64,000 nucleotides of DNA from Neckera pumila (GCA_963969595.1 OZ018418.1:6329001-6393000), one strand, 5' to 3'. Positions 1-12,489 are shown, numbered from the stretch's first letter. Notes: generated by a model not told the origin, from the letters alone. A program made the numbers and translations.

Positions 1-233
1 TAACTTCCACTCTAAAAGCTGATCCGCAAAATGTGGATCTCCAGATCCTAAAATCCTAGAAACTCACATCCAAGTGCATGCAACTCAAAAAGCAGCTGTC
101 AACTAGCTTCCAACTCTCAAAAACTTTAACTTTCCTTAACTAACCTAAACTTATCTTTTACTTTCCTATAATTAACTTAACTGAGTTCTACTTTACTCTT
201 CTGTAATTTCCACCTATTGTTCTTAGGCTTATC

Positions 234-593
234 CTAAGAACTTCTACTTCTACTTTCTACCTTTCTTTGGAGAAGGTTCCTTGGCTTTGAAGACGTCCAT
301 TTTGGTGGCTGCTTCCTGATGGTTGAAGGCTTAGCTGTCTTACCCTTAACTAAAGCCTTCTCCTTGAAGCTGGACGGAGAAATCGTGGCCAGGTCAGATT
401 CCTCCAAATCAAGTTGGGACTCTGATTCGGATCTGGATCCGGATCTGCTTTCCTCCTTTACTGATTGACTGGGAGACTCGTCCTCTCTCGATGGTAACTC
501 CCCGAGGATACCTCCCAATATATTTTGAAATCCGGCCCCAATATTTGGAACAATCTCAGATCTCAATCCGGTTCTGGTTTTCAGTAAGAACAT
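234..593 (-). pseudogene. Ser/Arg/Glu-rich coding fragment, possibly gag-like
   Basis: An open frame of 119 codons encodes a strongly polar, Ser/Arg/Asp/Glu-rich peptide with no recognisable domain. Its RSGSRSESESQLDLEESD stretch is low complexity. The local base composition, rich in GATCCGGATC-like words, resembles the gag-like element at 14.4-17.6 kb, so it may be the tail of a related element. No intact start context or splice sites were identified. It could equally be a chance frame, and no function is assigned. Confidence 0.25.
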
Positions 594-1238
594 GAAACAT
601 TAAGTATTGTTCTTAACATAATTATCTATCTACCATTATTCTCCTAGAAGGAAATGTTAATTGTGGTAAGATTTTCAGTTTAACCTTGGATAAACCAAAA
701 ATTGTGCCTCTATTAACTCCTTTCTCTACTTCCCTTACTAATCAAGGCTTATCTTACTTTCCGTGCTCCTACACTAGAACTATTAAAATCTTTTAAGTCA
801 TCGGATGAAAGACGGAATTTGGAACTCGGAAACATTTCGGAACTAAGGAACCTACGACCTAGACTTCCAATCTAGAAAGCCTAGGGTATTGTTATAGAAA
901 TGGCCTCATATCCATTCTCCGCCGGAAAATATTGGCCAATCATTGGGTACTGATGCGCCCTACCACTTCATTCTTCTCTTTCTTTTCTCGCAGACTCTTG
1001 CGCACACATAAATGAGTGAAAGAGTGGTGGGTTAGAGATTGGAACAGGGAGAGAAAAGTGAGGTTGGTGCCGATTGCACCGGATTCATTTTCTTTTGTGT
1101 CAATAAGCAATGGCGATAGCAGCCCGGATGGTTAGTCCGGCCCTTCCTTCCGACCTGGCCCTACAGAAACAGTTAGGGATGGACTTGGCAACAACAAGAT
1201 GCACGGGTTTGATATAGCGGCCGTAGAGCTTGAAGAGT

Positions 1239-1480
1239 GATGGAATCATCCAGGAATTCGTCAAAGGGGTTTCAAATCAGTATGAATTGACTGTGAGGGG
1301 TCGACCCGCAACGTGGACTAAGGATGTTTGGATAGAGATATACTCCTTTCGGAAGTTTGGATTTGGATTAGCCTCCCGGACGGATAAGTACGTGGCTAAT
1401 AAGTTCCGGAATCCGGCCTACGTAAAGGATAGATACGCTATTAGTGACTATAAGAGTGAGAGGCAGCAATGGGCAGGGCT
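1239..1480 (+). pseudogene. gag-like retroelement fragment cut by a GC-rich repeat island
   Basis: The translation contains DKYVANKF followed about 8 residues later by KDRYAISDYKS. This aligns with DKFIHRKF...KDEYAVTNCKS in the gag-like gene at 15475-17064 on the other strand, with roughly a third of positions identical over 29 residues and equal spacing. I infer both derive from one retroelement capsid-like family. The frame stays open into the GGCGGACG repeats after about 1490, but the resemblance to the family ends there, so the downstream residues are repeat translation, not protein. The flanking 900-1230 region holds no other recognisable gene. Confidence 0.45.
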
Positions 1481-1489
1481 GACGGGACA

Positions 1490-2060
1490 TTGCGTCCCGA
1501 GGCAAACTACATCCAAAAACTGGACGTTCGGACGCAGCGGGCCTTCAGATAAAACGGCGGATGGTCGGACTTTTGGTGGACGGCAGGGCAGACGCGAATG
1601 AGGACAATCAAAATTTTGGCGGACGGAGGGCCGACAGTCGGAAATTTGGCAGACCGAGGGGCGGATGGTCAGAATTTTGGCGAACTGAGGGCCGATAGTC
1701 AAAATTTTGGCGGACAAGAGGGCGGTCGGTCAGAATTTTGGCGGACGGGAGGGCAAACGTTTGGAATTTTGGCGGATGGAAGGGCGGACGGTCGAAATTT
1801 TGGCGGATGGGGGGGCAGACGTTTGGAATTTTGGCAAACAGGAGGGCGGACGGTCGGAATTTTGGCGGACGGGGGGGCAAACGTTTGGAATTTTGGCGGA
1901 CGGGAGGGCGGACGGTCGAAATTTTGGCAGACGAGAGGGCAGACGATCGGAATTCTGGCGGACGGGAGGTTGGACAGCCAACGGTCGTGTTTTTGGCGGA
2001 CGGGACATCGGACGAGTGGGCGGATGGCCCCAGTCCTAGAGGACTGCGGGTCGGACGGGT
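1490..2060 (+). repeat. GC-rich GGCGGACG island 1
   Basis: This is a tandem array with a unit of about 31 bp (core AATTTTGGCGGACGGGAGGG) that alternates between two endings, GGCGGACGG and GCAAACGTTTGG, giving a ~62-bp dimer. It is far more GC-rich than its surroundings. All three forward frames are long because the unit lacks stops; I do not regard them as genes. A TATA-like TTTATATGG follows at about 2070, but no gene is recognisable downstream. Confidence 0.8.
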
Positions 2061-2249
2061 GGTTTATACTTTATATGGAGATTAGTAGCGCAAAATTTTG
2101 AGATTTTGGTGAAGGTCTATACTAAGGGAATTGGTAAATTTTTCATATGATTCCAGTTTTTAATATGATCTGCATTTATTTTGTTTATGGATATGACTGT
2201 ATTTAATTATGGTTAAATAATCTTTTCCTAAATTTGGAGTGAACTGTTT

Positions 2250-3550
2250 TAACTAAAAAAATTAGGTGTAAAAAAAATCAAAACTTTCACACCAATCGAA
2301 GTGTCAAAAATATTGCACCAAATGCCAACTGAAGAGTGAAACCAAAACATATAGGATGTGAAAAAGAATGAAAATTTCAAACCAACCCAAGTGTCTAACC
2401 GGTCTAATAAAAAAACAAGGATGTAGAAGTAGAAATAAAAATATCACCTAAACCAGAAGACACCTATGACCTATCCAAAAAATTAGGGTGCAAAAAAATA
2501 TGATAACGTTCAAACCAAACCAAGTGGCAATCCTCAAAACCTTAGGATGTGAAAAAGAATGAAAAATTTGGAATCCATTGATGCACTCTTCCCCAAATGA
2601 AATTGAGTGTGAAAAGTAATCAAAACTTCTACACCAACCCAAGTGTCAAATCTAAATATATAGGATGTGAATAAAAATGAAAAATTTCTAACCAACCCAG
2701 GTGTCTAACACTCAAATCCTAAGTTTACTTAAAGAAAGGAGGTAGATTGGTAGAAGAAGAAAAACAAATCAAACCTACACCAAAGAGATGTAGCCCAAAA
2801 AATGGGGTGTCAATAAATATGGAAATTAAAAAATTTATATTAACCAAAGTGTTTTATTCCAAAATATAGGGTGTGAAAGAAATCAAAACTTTATCCCTAA
2901 CCCAAGTGTATAGCCCCCTCAACAAAAATGATGTTTAAGAAAAAAAAAAAAAATTGAACCAAAGAGTGCTATACCAAAAAATAGAATGTGAAAAATAATT
3001 GAATACATCAACACCAACCCAAGTGTCAAACCAAAATGTACCTGATGTGAAAAAGAATGAAAAATTCCTAACCAAAAGGTGGTGTCTAACTTGGGGTCTT
3101 AGGGGAAAAAAAAAAGTGAAAAGAGAAATAAAAATTTCACCTAAAGTCCTCAAGATGTAAACCAAAAACACCTATTCCAAAACACCGAATGTGGAAAGAA
3201 AGGAAAAATGGTCATTAACCAATTTTCACAATTCCAAAAAAATTTGGGTGTGTAAAAATATGAAGAACTTTCGGAAGATTCCAAAGGTCAAACCATAACA
3301 ACATAGGATATAAAAAACCCAAATAAATTCACCTAAACGTAGATGTACTACCCAAAAAAATTGAGAGTGAAATTTTTTTAATAAACGCAAATGTCAAAGT
3401 AAAAATATACAAGATGTGAAAAGGAATTTAAATTTTCAAACCAACCAAATGTCTAACTCCGGGTCTTATTACCAAAATATGGCTTTGAAAAAGAAGAAAC
3501 AGAATCCCTAAATCTAAGACGCGTATCCATAAAATTAGGGTGTAAAACAA

Positions 3551-3581
<31 letters not shown>

Positions 3582-3720
3582 AAAAAAAAATTGTTTCCCC
3601 CAAATAAAATGGATGTCAAAATGAAATGAAATTCCCATATGGTTTTGCACACCAAAGAAAATTGTAAATTTTTTCATTACATAAAAAAGCATGGTAGTGC
3701 TACAATAAACAATAAAAAAA
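2250..3720. repeat. degenerate ~60-bp tandem repeat
   Basis: Units of about 57-63 bp alternate a GATGTGAAAAAGAATGAAAA block with an ACCAACCCAAGTGTCTAAC block, for example near 2356, 2549, 2609, 2664, 2986 and 3046. Copies are considerably diverged. No gene is supported in this stretch. Confidence 0.7.
3547..3580. repeat. CA/TA dinucleotide microsatellite
   Basis: An uninterrupted AC run passes into AT repeats. Short antisense frames across it encode only VCVCVC-type peptides. Confidence 0.95.
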
Positions 3721-3799
3721 AACCTTTTCCCATTGCATGCTATTTGTACATATAATATACGTATATGAATCCCTAAGTCTGCGTCTCTTCAACTCCTAT

Positions 3800-3976
3800 T
3801 TAAGGACAGTAATCATCATCTCCTTTCACCTCTGCCCCGCTACTCTCACATCCTTTTGTCCATTTGTTGTCTTCTTCGTTGGATTCGTCTTCCATGTCGT
3901 CTGATGAAGAGCAACGAAGATTCCATCCTCCCTCTTGTACTTCTTTCAAAGTGCGTGGCCTCTTTCTTCGGCCTTT
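3800..3976 (-). other. possible last exon of the hAT transposase gene
   Basis: Just beyond the TAA that ends the main frame (4007), an open stretch begins with basic residues KGRRKRPRTLKEVQEGG and continues into an acidic tail (SSSDDMEDESNEEDNK), ending at TAA 3800-3802. The main frame ends in AGAGG followed by TAAGCC, which is also a good 5' splice site (GTAAGC at 4010), and an AG precedes 3976. The implied gap is only 34 nt, unusually short for an intron, so a small indel in an uninterrupted gene is the alternative. Confidence 0.35.
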
Positions 3977-4006
3977 CTTTTTTTCAATTTTTACATTTAA
4001 TATGGC

Positions 4007-7000
4007 TTACCTCTTCTCTTCCTTAGGACATGGGACCGGTTTCATTTTTGTCTGTGAAACAGGCCGCCGTGTATCAAAGGGAGTTCTATCCACATTCTGT
4101 TTTTTTGTTGGAGAAATTGCAAAAGGTTGCATAACTCTTTTTTTATTGCCTTTGGTGCCTTCTTTGACCTCATGGTTCCCTGAAGTGGACCCTCCCTGAA
4201 TGGTTATCTTGACTGCATTTTCAGATTGCGGCATACGGGATGACAATTTCCTATTGTGTCGTGGTGGTGCATTGCAAGAAGCGTTTGGAAGCGCCATTGC
4301 AGCCAAGGTCTCATCCTTATCATCATCGGTGGATGATACTATTTTGTAACTTTGATTGATGGAAGGCACCTTCTCTTTTGGAATCTGGGCAAGCCGTTTT
4401 TCAAAACTTAAGTTCCTCGAACCATCCCAAATTCTGCTACTGCTTCCAAATAGGGCATGTGGAGGAGCACTACATGGTCGTTTCGGTGGTTCTTCACTAA
4501 GTTGTTGCTTGCCTTTGCCTTGGTCGGCAAAAATTGGGCTTCCACATTCTATCAGAAATCCATCACCATTTTGATGCACTTCATTCGGTTTGTCCTTTCT
4601 TGCAGTGGGTTCCGCAGTTTTTTTTCTCGCCAACGCCGAGAGAAGTTCATCTTCTGTACTGCTGACTTCTTGTTGGACATTCATGTCACCTCCTCCACCC
4701 TCATTTTGTTTGTCGTTATCTTCCTCTTGCACCCTTCCTGTGGATGGAGACTCGGGAATCCGAATGACTTCATCAATTCCATCAATTCCACCATTGGACA
4801 TTGTTGTTCTATTAGCCTCCACTATCTCCACGTAAACATTCTCATTTTGTGATAGAACCTTCTCGCTATTCAGAAATCCAGATCCATCCACAAATCTGGC
4901 TATCGAAGGTGCATGCTCATCATATCCATCATTCTCATCTTCTGATCCAAACTCAAATGCATCTCTATCATTGCCTCCTCGTTCTTCATTGGTCTTGTTA
5001 GGACTACGGTACGATTCATCCTGCGAATCTTCTGTGTCGAAGTTCAAGACCTCGTCTAGCGGGTGAAGCCTATCATCCTCCGGCTCCGAACCAGACCCTG
5101 GCTCTGATTCCTCGGAGTCCACATTGTCACGGTACCACTTCTTCTCATCCTTCTCTTTTGATGCGGCCACGACTTTGGAATTGCTATACACATACACCAA
5201 GTCCGCTATCCTCTCCATCGTCAACTTGTTCCGAGATTTGTTGTGAACATAGGAGTAGCTACTCCAATTTCGTTCACACAAAGATGATGACACCGGTTGG
5301 GCCAATATCCTCTTTGCGATTGGAGCAATGAGTTTTCCACAGGCCCCCTCAAAGTCCCACCAAGCGTGTGCCGACAGCATTTGTTCACCTGGCTCCAACA
5401 TGTTGTGGAACGGAGGGTCCCTATGTCGAAAGGCTACAAATTCTTTGACCACCGCTGCGTACTCTTTGGGGTCATATATTTTCATTATAACACGCTTACA
5501 TCAATCAGTTGCATTCTGATCGTCGGCTAGTTCTTTACCGTGAAGAAAGTATGGGTTCAAGAAAGCTCCTGCATAATGTAGATCAGTCTCTCCTTTCTTG
5601 CGTCAGTTTTTGAACGCTACCTCCAACGGTTTTGCCTTCTCAACGTCCAAACAAAAAGGCTCCATTTGTAAACGAAGGACATGTTCTTCTAAGTTCCTCA
5701 TAATGTGCAACACCTTCCCCATGCACGGTGTTTTTGCATCCAAATCACGTAGACCCCATACGACTGGGGCGGTCAATTCCCGCACATTTGTCCAACGGTT
5801 CCAAGAATGCTCGGCCACGACAATATTGTATACTTGCCAAGACGTCGTGCATGCTTTGCCTTTTCCATTGTCATTGAGTGTGTTCACGTATGTAACCCTT
5901 TGTGGGTCCACCACACTCTGTTTCATTGCGCTCTTCACCTCCAACAAGCGATCAATCATGATAAAATAAGAAGCAAATCTGATTTTCAACGGCTTCAATA
6001 AACTATGCTTTGTCTTGTACTTTCGAAATATAGCAAGAGGCATGTGCCTTTTCCTAAAGAAGTTTACCACAAGCTCGGCATCCTTCACTGAATCTGATTT
6101 CCATTTTTGCCCCCCCCAATCTTTGAGCAACAAATTCAAGGTGTGCACCATGCATCCTTGGAAGAAGATGTGTGGATATTTACTCGACACCAAATTGCAT
6201 GCTGCCGGGTTTGCATTCGTATTATCTGCAGTCACTTGCACCACGTTTTTGGGACCCATTTGCTCTATAAATTTTTCCAAGATAGCCGCCAGATACGGCG
6301 ACGTCTTTTTTTCTCCACTTGTATCTACGGATCCAAGGAAATGCTCACCGACTGAAGATACGAGCATGGCATTTATCAGTGGGCGGTTCTTCACTGAGCT
6401 CCATCCATCAATGGACAATGTTGCTCCAAACTTCCTCACGCTGTCTTCAGTTTTTCGATGCAACTTCCCCGCAAGATCAACCTTCGCTTCTTGAAGCAGT
6501 TTATGTCGTAGATCATGGTATGAGGGCGGAGTGTACGGCCTTGCACACTCAGTCGTCATCTTCACTGCTTCTTTGAAGGCTGGATTTTGAGCTACTGAAA
6601 ATGGTATGTTTGCTGCATAAAAAAAATGGGCCCACGTTGCATGCAATTTGTGTTTATTGGCTTCTTGAAAGCCATCCAATAGATTGCTTTGTATCCTAGG
6701 AGGTTTATTGCTTGATGCCCTTGGAGTCTCTCTAAAACCGGATGTTTCCGTCAGTGGTGTACCTTCGGAACCCACAAAAACTTCTTCCACTGCTGTGCAT
6801 GAATCTTCTTGCATAGAACGCGGTGTGCCCGAACGGGCCCTTGAGAGATCTTTTCCGGATATAGGCATGTCGTTGCCATCAACTCCATGCGCAACAGGTT
6901 TTTGTAAGAAAAGCCCCTTGCAACGAACAAATAAACTTTTTATTTCAGATGTCAAACAAGAGCATAAGCTTATTCTTGTATCACGAGAATTGGAGGGACC

Positions 7001-7120
7001 TTCATATCCCAAGTGACTCAACATACGGCTCACTTTCTTGTTGAACACACACTTGCAAGCCTTGCATTGTACTTTACCCGTTTCCTGGACTCCGTACCAA
7101 CTAGAAAAATCCTTGCTCAT
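4007..7120 (-). pseudogene. hAT-superfamily transposase with BED-like finger, DUF659 and C-terminal dimerisation region
   Basis: One frame runs from ATG 7120 to TAA 4007, interrupted only by TGA at 5603-5605 and TGA at 5501-5503, with no frameshift between the halves. The N-terminus has a degenerate BED-like finger (CKACKC...SHLGY, residues ~19-42). A DUF659-type core follows (~170-340), with SIDGWSS and TADNTNAN supplying the two N-proximal Asp residues expected of an RNase H-like hAT catalytic core. The second half has the hAT dimerisation signature (SSSLCERNWSSYSYVHNKSR, LVYVYSN), then ~400 residues of acidic, disordered sequence. In hAT elements this enzyme performs cut-and-paste transposition. 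ATG 7120 lies right after TTAGG, a plausible 3' splice site of a 5'-UTR intron. A TATA box (7364) and a GC-rich island lie upstream. The terminal inverted repeats were not found. The two stops make it probably defective unless read through. Confidence 0.85.
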
Positions 7121-7363
7121 CCTAACCGGTTCTAATCCTTGATCTTGGAAAGATCAAAAACCATGTGCACCATGTAAATTATAAAAGAATGTCAACAATG
7201 AAAAAATCAATGCCTCCACAAAGCCTTGTAAAACAAGGCCCCTCCTTCCACCTTTTTTTACACCACCAAGCAAGGGACACAAAAATTCATTTGCAGCGCC
7301 TAGCCCTTGGAGATCTTAGCATTTAGTTAATTGGGAGTGCTTGAAAATGAGTCCTTCCTCACA

Positions 7364-7370
7364 CTTTATA
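7364..7370 (-). promoter_or_regulatory. TATA box upstream of the hAT gene
   Basis: TATAAAG on the minus strand is followed by GTGAGGAAGGACTCATTTTC. It sits at the gene-proximal edge of the GC-rich island and about 245 bp upstream of the transposase ATG. Similar boxes occupy the same position in the islands near 12.5, 21.1 and 24.4 kb. Confidence 0.6.
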
Positions 7371-7429
7371 CTCTTCAGCTGGAACTGACCATTGGGAAGG
7401 AAAACGGACTTCCCGTTGTAGTCCCGATG

Positions 7430-7910
7430 GTCGGACGGATTTGGCGGACGGACCTGGTGGACGCCGCGGTCGGCAAGTCCTGTTGGACGGGCAGGTGCTA
7501 GCGGATGACAACTGCGGTCAAACAGGGCCAACGGTGGCGGACGGGGAAGACGTTTTCGGACAGCAAACACAGTTGGACGCTTCGGACGCCAACTCCGGTG
7601 GCGGACGAGGGCGACGCTGGCGGATGGATAAAACAATTTCGGACAGTAGAAGCGGACGGACGCTTCGGATGCCAACTCCGGTGGCGGACGGGGAAGACGT
7701 TTTTGGGTGGCGGACGCGGTCAGACGCTTCGGACGCCAACTTCGGTGGCGGACGGGGTCGACGGTGGCGGACGGGGAAGAGGTTTTCGGACGGCAGACAC
7801 GGTCAGACGCTTCGGACGCCAACTCCGTTGGCGGATGGGGCCGGAGGTGGCGGACGAGGCCCACGCCGGCGGACGGCAGATGCGGTCGGATTCGTCCGGT
7901 GCCAATCCGT
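7430..7910. repeat. GC-rich GGCGGACG island 2, upstream of the hAT gene
   Basis: The plus strand is built of GGCGGACGG, CTTCGGACGCC and CGGTGGCGGACGGGG words. The largest repeat unit is about 83 bp, with CAGACGCTTCGGACGCC at 7721 and again at 7804. All six frames are long here because the repeats lack stops; none is taken as coding. It probably forms the distal promoter of the hAT gene. Its right edge abuts a truncated MITE. Confidence 0.8.
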
Positions 7911-7924
7911 TGTCGGTTAATCGG

Positions 7925-8342
7925 TTTAGGGTTTCAAAAATTTGGAAAATTGCATTCAAAAATGAATCCTACAAGTTATTTGTTTCAAAAAAATGCTCTG
8001 ATTGCCCAAAAAACAAGAATTTCCATAACTTTCTCATAATAAATCCAAATGAAATGAATCAATTCTTTTTAGACAAAAATATAATATATGAGAAAAAAAT
8101 ACTAAAAAATTAAAAAAAAAAATATAGAAATTTTTTGGGCTGCCTGTCATCCCCTGCTTTGAGCTTATTTGGTCCTAACTTTTGTTCTTGAGCACCAATT
8201 GTGAAAAAAATTATATTCCCATGAAGCTAATCAGTTTATCTACCACCCAAAAAAGTTTCAAAAAATCACGACAAAATTTCAACCCGTAGGTACCTGCCCA
8301 AAAACGCATTTGTCTCCCAAAGGGACAAGAGGCTTTTAGGGA
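7925..8342 (+). mobile_element. 5'-truncated TTAA MITE (family A)
   Basis: The sequence matches the right-hand ~420 bp of the full-length MITE at 12911-13839, including the blocks ATTTCCATAACTTTCTCATA and AAAACGCATTTGTCTCCCAA, and ends GGCTTTTAGGGA followed by TTAA (8343-8346). The left half is missing exactly where the GGCGGACG island begins. Confidence 0.8.
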
Positions 8343-8346
8343 TTAA

Positions 8347-8923
8347 AGTAAACTTCCAAAAATTTAAGGAAGTCCTTGGACATTTAGGGAATATAGAAAA
8401 TGCGTGACGAATTGAATGTAGCCATTGATTTTTAGAGTTACGTGTACCATATTTGAAAACTTCTACATTTCTCGTCCCCACACCCACATGCACTTATTTT
8501 ATGGCTAATGAATTATTCATTATCTAAAATATAGGGCAAGGCCTTCTTCATTCACATAATGACAGAAATTTCTATAAATGGATAATGCACTACATTTTGG
8601 GCATGGATTTAAATGTATTGCTTGCCGTACTTTAAACTTTTATATAGTCTTTCTTTGCTTAAACACACATTGGAATTTTCATAGTCATATACAATTCAAA
8701 GTTCCAATTAATCACAATATGAGGTTCATTTTTCAACACAATTGAGAAGGTCATGCTCAAATGAAAAGGAAGTCTCACCATTTCCCAATGGAGCAAAATC
8801 TTCATAGGTTTAAATGATACACTTGTTACATAGCCAAGATAATTGGCACAAATTACAATTGCGATAATATGGAATCCAAAATAATAGATATTGAAAAGAC
8901 ATCAACAAGTATCGTACAAAAAT

Positions 8924-8966
<43 letters not shown>

Positions 8967-9155
8967 TAGATATATAAAAAAAAACATAGATACAACATAT
9001 TAGAAGCCAATCAAAAGTCAAAACATATCGTACGCATAGTCATTTACTAGTACTCACTCCTCCTAGCATCCAAACAACAATCCAAAGAGTGCCATAATTG
9101 TAAATTTGTAATAGACCTATATTGTCCATGTCTATTTCAATCTGTCACTGGTACC
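8347..9155. other. gene-free stretch with a GA microsatellite
   Basis: This is AT-rich sequence without a supported gene. A GA run lies at about 8925-8970. It covers the 3' flank of the minus-strand gene that ends at 9156. Confidence 0.7.
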
Positions 9156-12100
9156 CTATTCCAAAATACGAGACGGCCCTTTGTTGGTGCGTTGCCCTCC
9201 TTTAGCGGCGCTTCTCAGACTTTCTCGGCGAGCCACGGCCCCAGGACTTTTGACACCCGGGTGTCGTATGGATTTGGTCTGCCGATCAATAACAGCAAAT
9301 TGCCGTGCTGCTTCCGGAGAGTAGTCATCGTCATCTTCCACCTTCCGTTTCTTGTTATATTTAGGAGTTAAATCCACTGACTTCAACTTCAAAGATCTTA
9401 AAGCAGAGTCCACCTTTAATAGCAACTCGTTCACCACTTCGTCATCACTTTTGATTTGCAAAGCAGTACCTTGGGTCTCTACTTCCAGTAGGAACGTTCT
9501 CCATTGAGCTATGATGTCGCCAATCCTCTTGTCAAGCATCCCGGCCACCTCTACTAAATAGTCTTCAGTGTTTGATTCCACATCTACGTCCACGAGAGAA
9601 CAAACTTCTGCAGTTTCTTCCAACTTCGACAAGAAGAGGGCTCTACCTATCAAAATATGGTTATATGCCGCATATTGATTGCTGAATTCTTTTGAAGCCT
9701 CCACCTCTACCCATTGGTCATCTTTTCCTTTCTGCACCTGCTTCTCTGGAAAGCGGAAAAATTTGTCACGTTGCACACTCCAATGCCCTCCCATGTTGCG
9801 ACAGAACAATTCACGAGCCTCAAGATCTTCAATTGAATGGGTCCGTAACTCGACCTCTCTATTTTGGGTCATCCACATGAAAGAATCCACCGGTACAGTT
9901 GACTCATTGTATAAAGCATGTCTCTGTTCTGTTGGATCCCAAATCAATGTTTTACTCCAATGGTGGTAATTCTGAAATTTGTAAGGCGCTTGTTCTAGTG
10001 GAAGGGTCCATCTATTGTATTCATGGCCGGGAGGCATAACCTCCAGGAGACCAAACAATTTGTAGAACCTAGGGCTCAAAGGAGAACGGCATTGTGCACA
10101 GGCTGAGCTAAAATGTGATGCTGTAATGATGCAGGTGACGTGGAAAATGTGGTGACAGTGGCCCATACTTATGGCTCCTTCAGGGCCAAAACTTTCTTGA
10201 CAAATAGCACAAACACCCTTCAACATTTCATGACCTCCATCAAAGCTATGCACCGGTGTCTTGTCCTTCTTGTTGATGTGTGCTGAGAGCATTTGGTAAG
10301 GGACCCATCCCTCCTCTAGTTCCAAGGCCCAATTGATGTCTTTCTCCCCTCCCTTTTCTGTGCGGTTTAGTCGCTCGAACATAGCCTCCATGTTTTCCCA
10401 TGATGTAATTTTTGTAGACCGCCATGGATGTTGCTCCAACTCGTTCTTCAACCTCTTCAAGAAGCCCTCCACAATCTTGCATTCGTATTCCAAATTCTTT
10501 GCAAGTCTTAAAAGCCCATTCATTGCTCGGGATACTAATAAGGGTTTGTCTTGGAGTTGTTGTATCCATCCTAGCCATCGAGACTCCAATCCGCTCTGAG
10601 GCCTGCATTCATCGATGACCTCCTCCACTCGTTCCATTTGTTCCAACTTGGACTGAAGAACGTCATTTCTATGATTTGCTTCCACCAATTCTTTTTCTAG
10701 CTGCTCCCACCCTTTACCATTATGCATCGTAAATGTGTCGGGTGCATCAACTCCTTTGCCCTTGTCTAAAGGAAGAGACATTTGATCGCTCTCTTGAGTT
10801 GGCTGGAAAAATTGTCTTCCATTGTATAGGGCCTTCAATCTTTTGTTCTGATCCTTCAAAGTTATCACCTACCGTTCCAAGGCGTCACACTCTCTCCGCA
10901 CATCCTGATAATTTTCCTCTAATTCAACTGCGGACTTGAAAACTGGCATTATTTGGTCGGTGAAATGCAAAAAACCCTGGGCACCTTTCACCAGTTCAGG
11001 AGCAATAGCTGCTATGTCATTAGCGAGGTCCGTAATCATTGGACCAAGTTCAACGAGCCAGTTTGCACCACATAACAATGCTAGAGCAATTTCCAGCATT
11101 TCTCCCAGGTTACATGTTGGTAGAGGTGGCGTATAGCTAGAGTCCGCCTCGGTGGGGCCGGACTGCTATCTACAATCTATCTGCCGTCTTTCAAATATTC
11201 TCCACTTGGAAGAGAGCTGAAGGAAGTCGTCCAGTCCCTGCGCATATTTCATAACCTTATTTGCCTCCGTTACCGGCACGTTTATGGATGACAAGTGAAA
11301 CGCCACGTGCGGAAACTTCTTCCGTACCTCATCTTCCCCCATTGTAGGCTCCGTGTCCAGGTTGTTGGGCTGCTCCACGTTGGTTCCTAACGGTTGCTCT
11401 TGAATGATCGGACTTTGTGTTGGGCTTTGCGGCGTTTCGGGTGTATCCACTTCACCGGGATAAACACCTACAAATTTCAAGGGATCTAGAACACCACTGT
11501 CTAGAATCTTTGTAATTGTAACATCGGTCTTTGCTAATTGTTCTTCAGTGACTTCTTTTCCTGACGAAGAAGGGCCACCACATGCTTTCACAAGGTCCCA
11601 TTTGTTAGGAACAATGCTTGGCTCACCCATGCTGGTAACTTCATTTGGTGGAGATATAGAAAATGTCGTGGGAGGCATGACCTCTTTTCCGTGCACAACT
11701 ACAGAGGAAGCATTGTTCAATTTTGTTGCTTCAACGGGTTTAGCCTCCTTCACCCACAAATCGGGAATATCCTTCTGGCCGGCAGGAAGCAAAAGTGGAT
11801 TCTTTTTTGTCATTGGAAACGTGCTCCAGTCCACCTTCCGCGCCAATTGGAGTTTTGCATACACCATGGAGGCCAGGCTGTAATTTATGTACCCCTTACT
11901 CATTGACTTGTCCAAAAATAGGGCCTTCCACACCTCATCCGACCGATGGACAAAGTGTGGACTTGTACAAGTCTTTGGCTTAACACAAAAATTCTTCGTT
12001 TGACGTTTGTATGCACTCCGAGGCCACAACTTGTTGATGTGGTACATTTTTACATATTTCTTGCACAATCGGAAGTTCCAATATGCTGCTTCCTCTTCCT

Positions 12101-12242
12101 CCCAACCGCTCTCCGCCAGGATGTTAGGATCATCTAAAATCTCATAGTGAAGCCCATGTGCGACCCCCTTCACTTTACCCTTTTTCTTCTGGTCACCTCC
12201 TGAAGTCATCCCATCAGTACCCGCAACACCCTCAGCGGCCAT
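9156..12242 (-). pseudogene. AESGW-domain, coiled-coil, RING-H2 protein with two in-frame UAG codons
   Basis: A single frame extends from ATG 12242 to TAG 9156 (~1028 codons), broken only by TAG at 11166-11168 and TAG at 10869-10871, without frameshift. The first ~130 residues form a domain with AESGWE, CKKYVKM, KLWP, HFVHRSDEV, INYS and KVDW. The same domain occurs in the gene at 21321-22511 (~40% identity by eye over 100 residues). A Pro/Thr-rich linker, a hydrophobic helix (ALALLCGANWLVEL) and a coiled coil follow. Then comes a complete RING-H2 finger (CAIC, GHCHHIFHVTC, CAQC), which in known families binds zinc and recruits E2 ubiquitin-conjugating enzymes. The C-terminus is basic (KKRKVEDDDD), possibly nuclear. 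I infer a ubiquitin-ligase-like role only from the RING; the AESGW domain is unknown to me. The stops sit where Gln would be acceptable (DCR-stop-QSG, LER-stop-VIT). Confidence 0.7.
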
Positions 12243-12483
12243 GACCGAGAACTTGAATTTTTAAGTACTTGCAATGAAATAATCTCTGCACGGGTAGTCT
12301 TGACACCGGTGTTTGTGCAAAAAATCATCAAAGATTTGCTGTAATAAGAATTGGACCCCTTCTCTCCACCAAGTAGGCACAGTGAGCACCACGCTAAATA
12401 CGTGGCAACAACAGAACATCCGACTTGGCTCACAACAAAGTGGCGGACAGAAGAAGTGAAGAAAATAAAAGCGATCGTCCACC

Positions 12484-12489
12484 CTTATA
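12484..12489 (-). promoter_or_regulatory. TATA-like box upstream of the AESGW/RING gene
   Basis: The minus strand reads GGGTATAAGGGTGGACGATC, then TTTTCTTCACTTC about 25-30 bp downstream, a plausible start region. It marks the gene-proximal edge of the GC-rich island and lies ~240 bp before the ATG. Confidence 0.55.

Noticed and set aside
1598..2101. Open frames of 90-167 codons on both strands of island 1
   Set aside because: The ~31-bp repeat has no stops in several phases, so all frames are open together; the peptides are only repeat translation such as FGILADGRADG.
3428..3692. Small antisense frames with VCVCVC
   Set aside because: Translation of a CA microsatellite.
5297..7016. Sense-strand frames opposite the hAT gene
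   Set aside because: Antisense shadows of a well-supported transposase frame.
7316..8113. Long frames on both strands of island 2 (up to 202 codons)
   Set aside because: Same reason; they run on into the truncated MITE, which is noncoding.
8810..9010. 66-codon antisense frame with SLSLSL
   Set aside because: Translation of a GA microsatellite.
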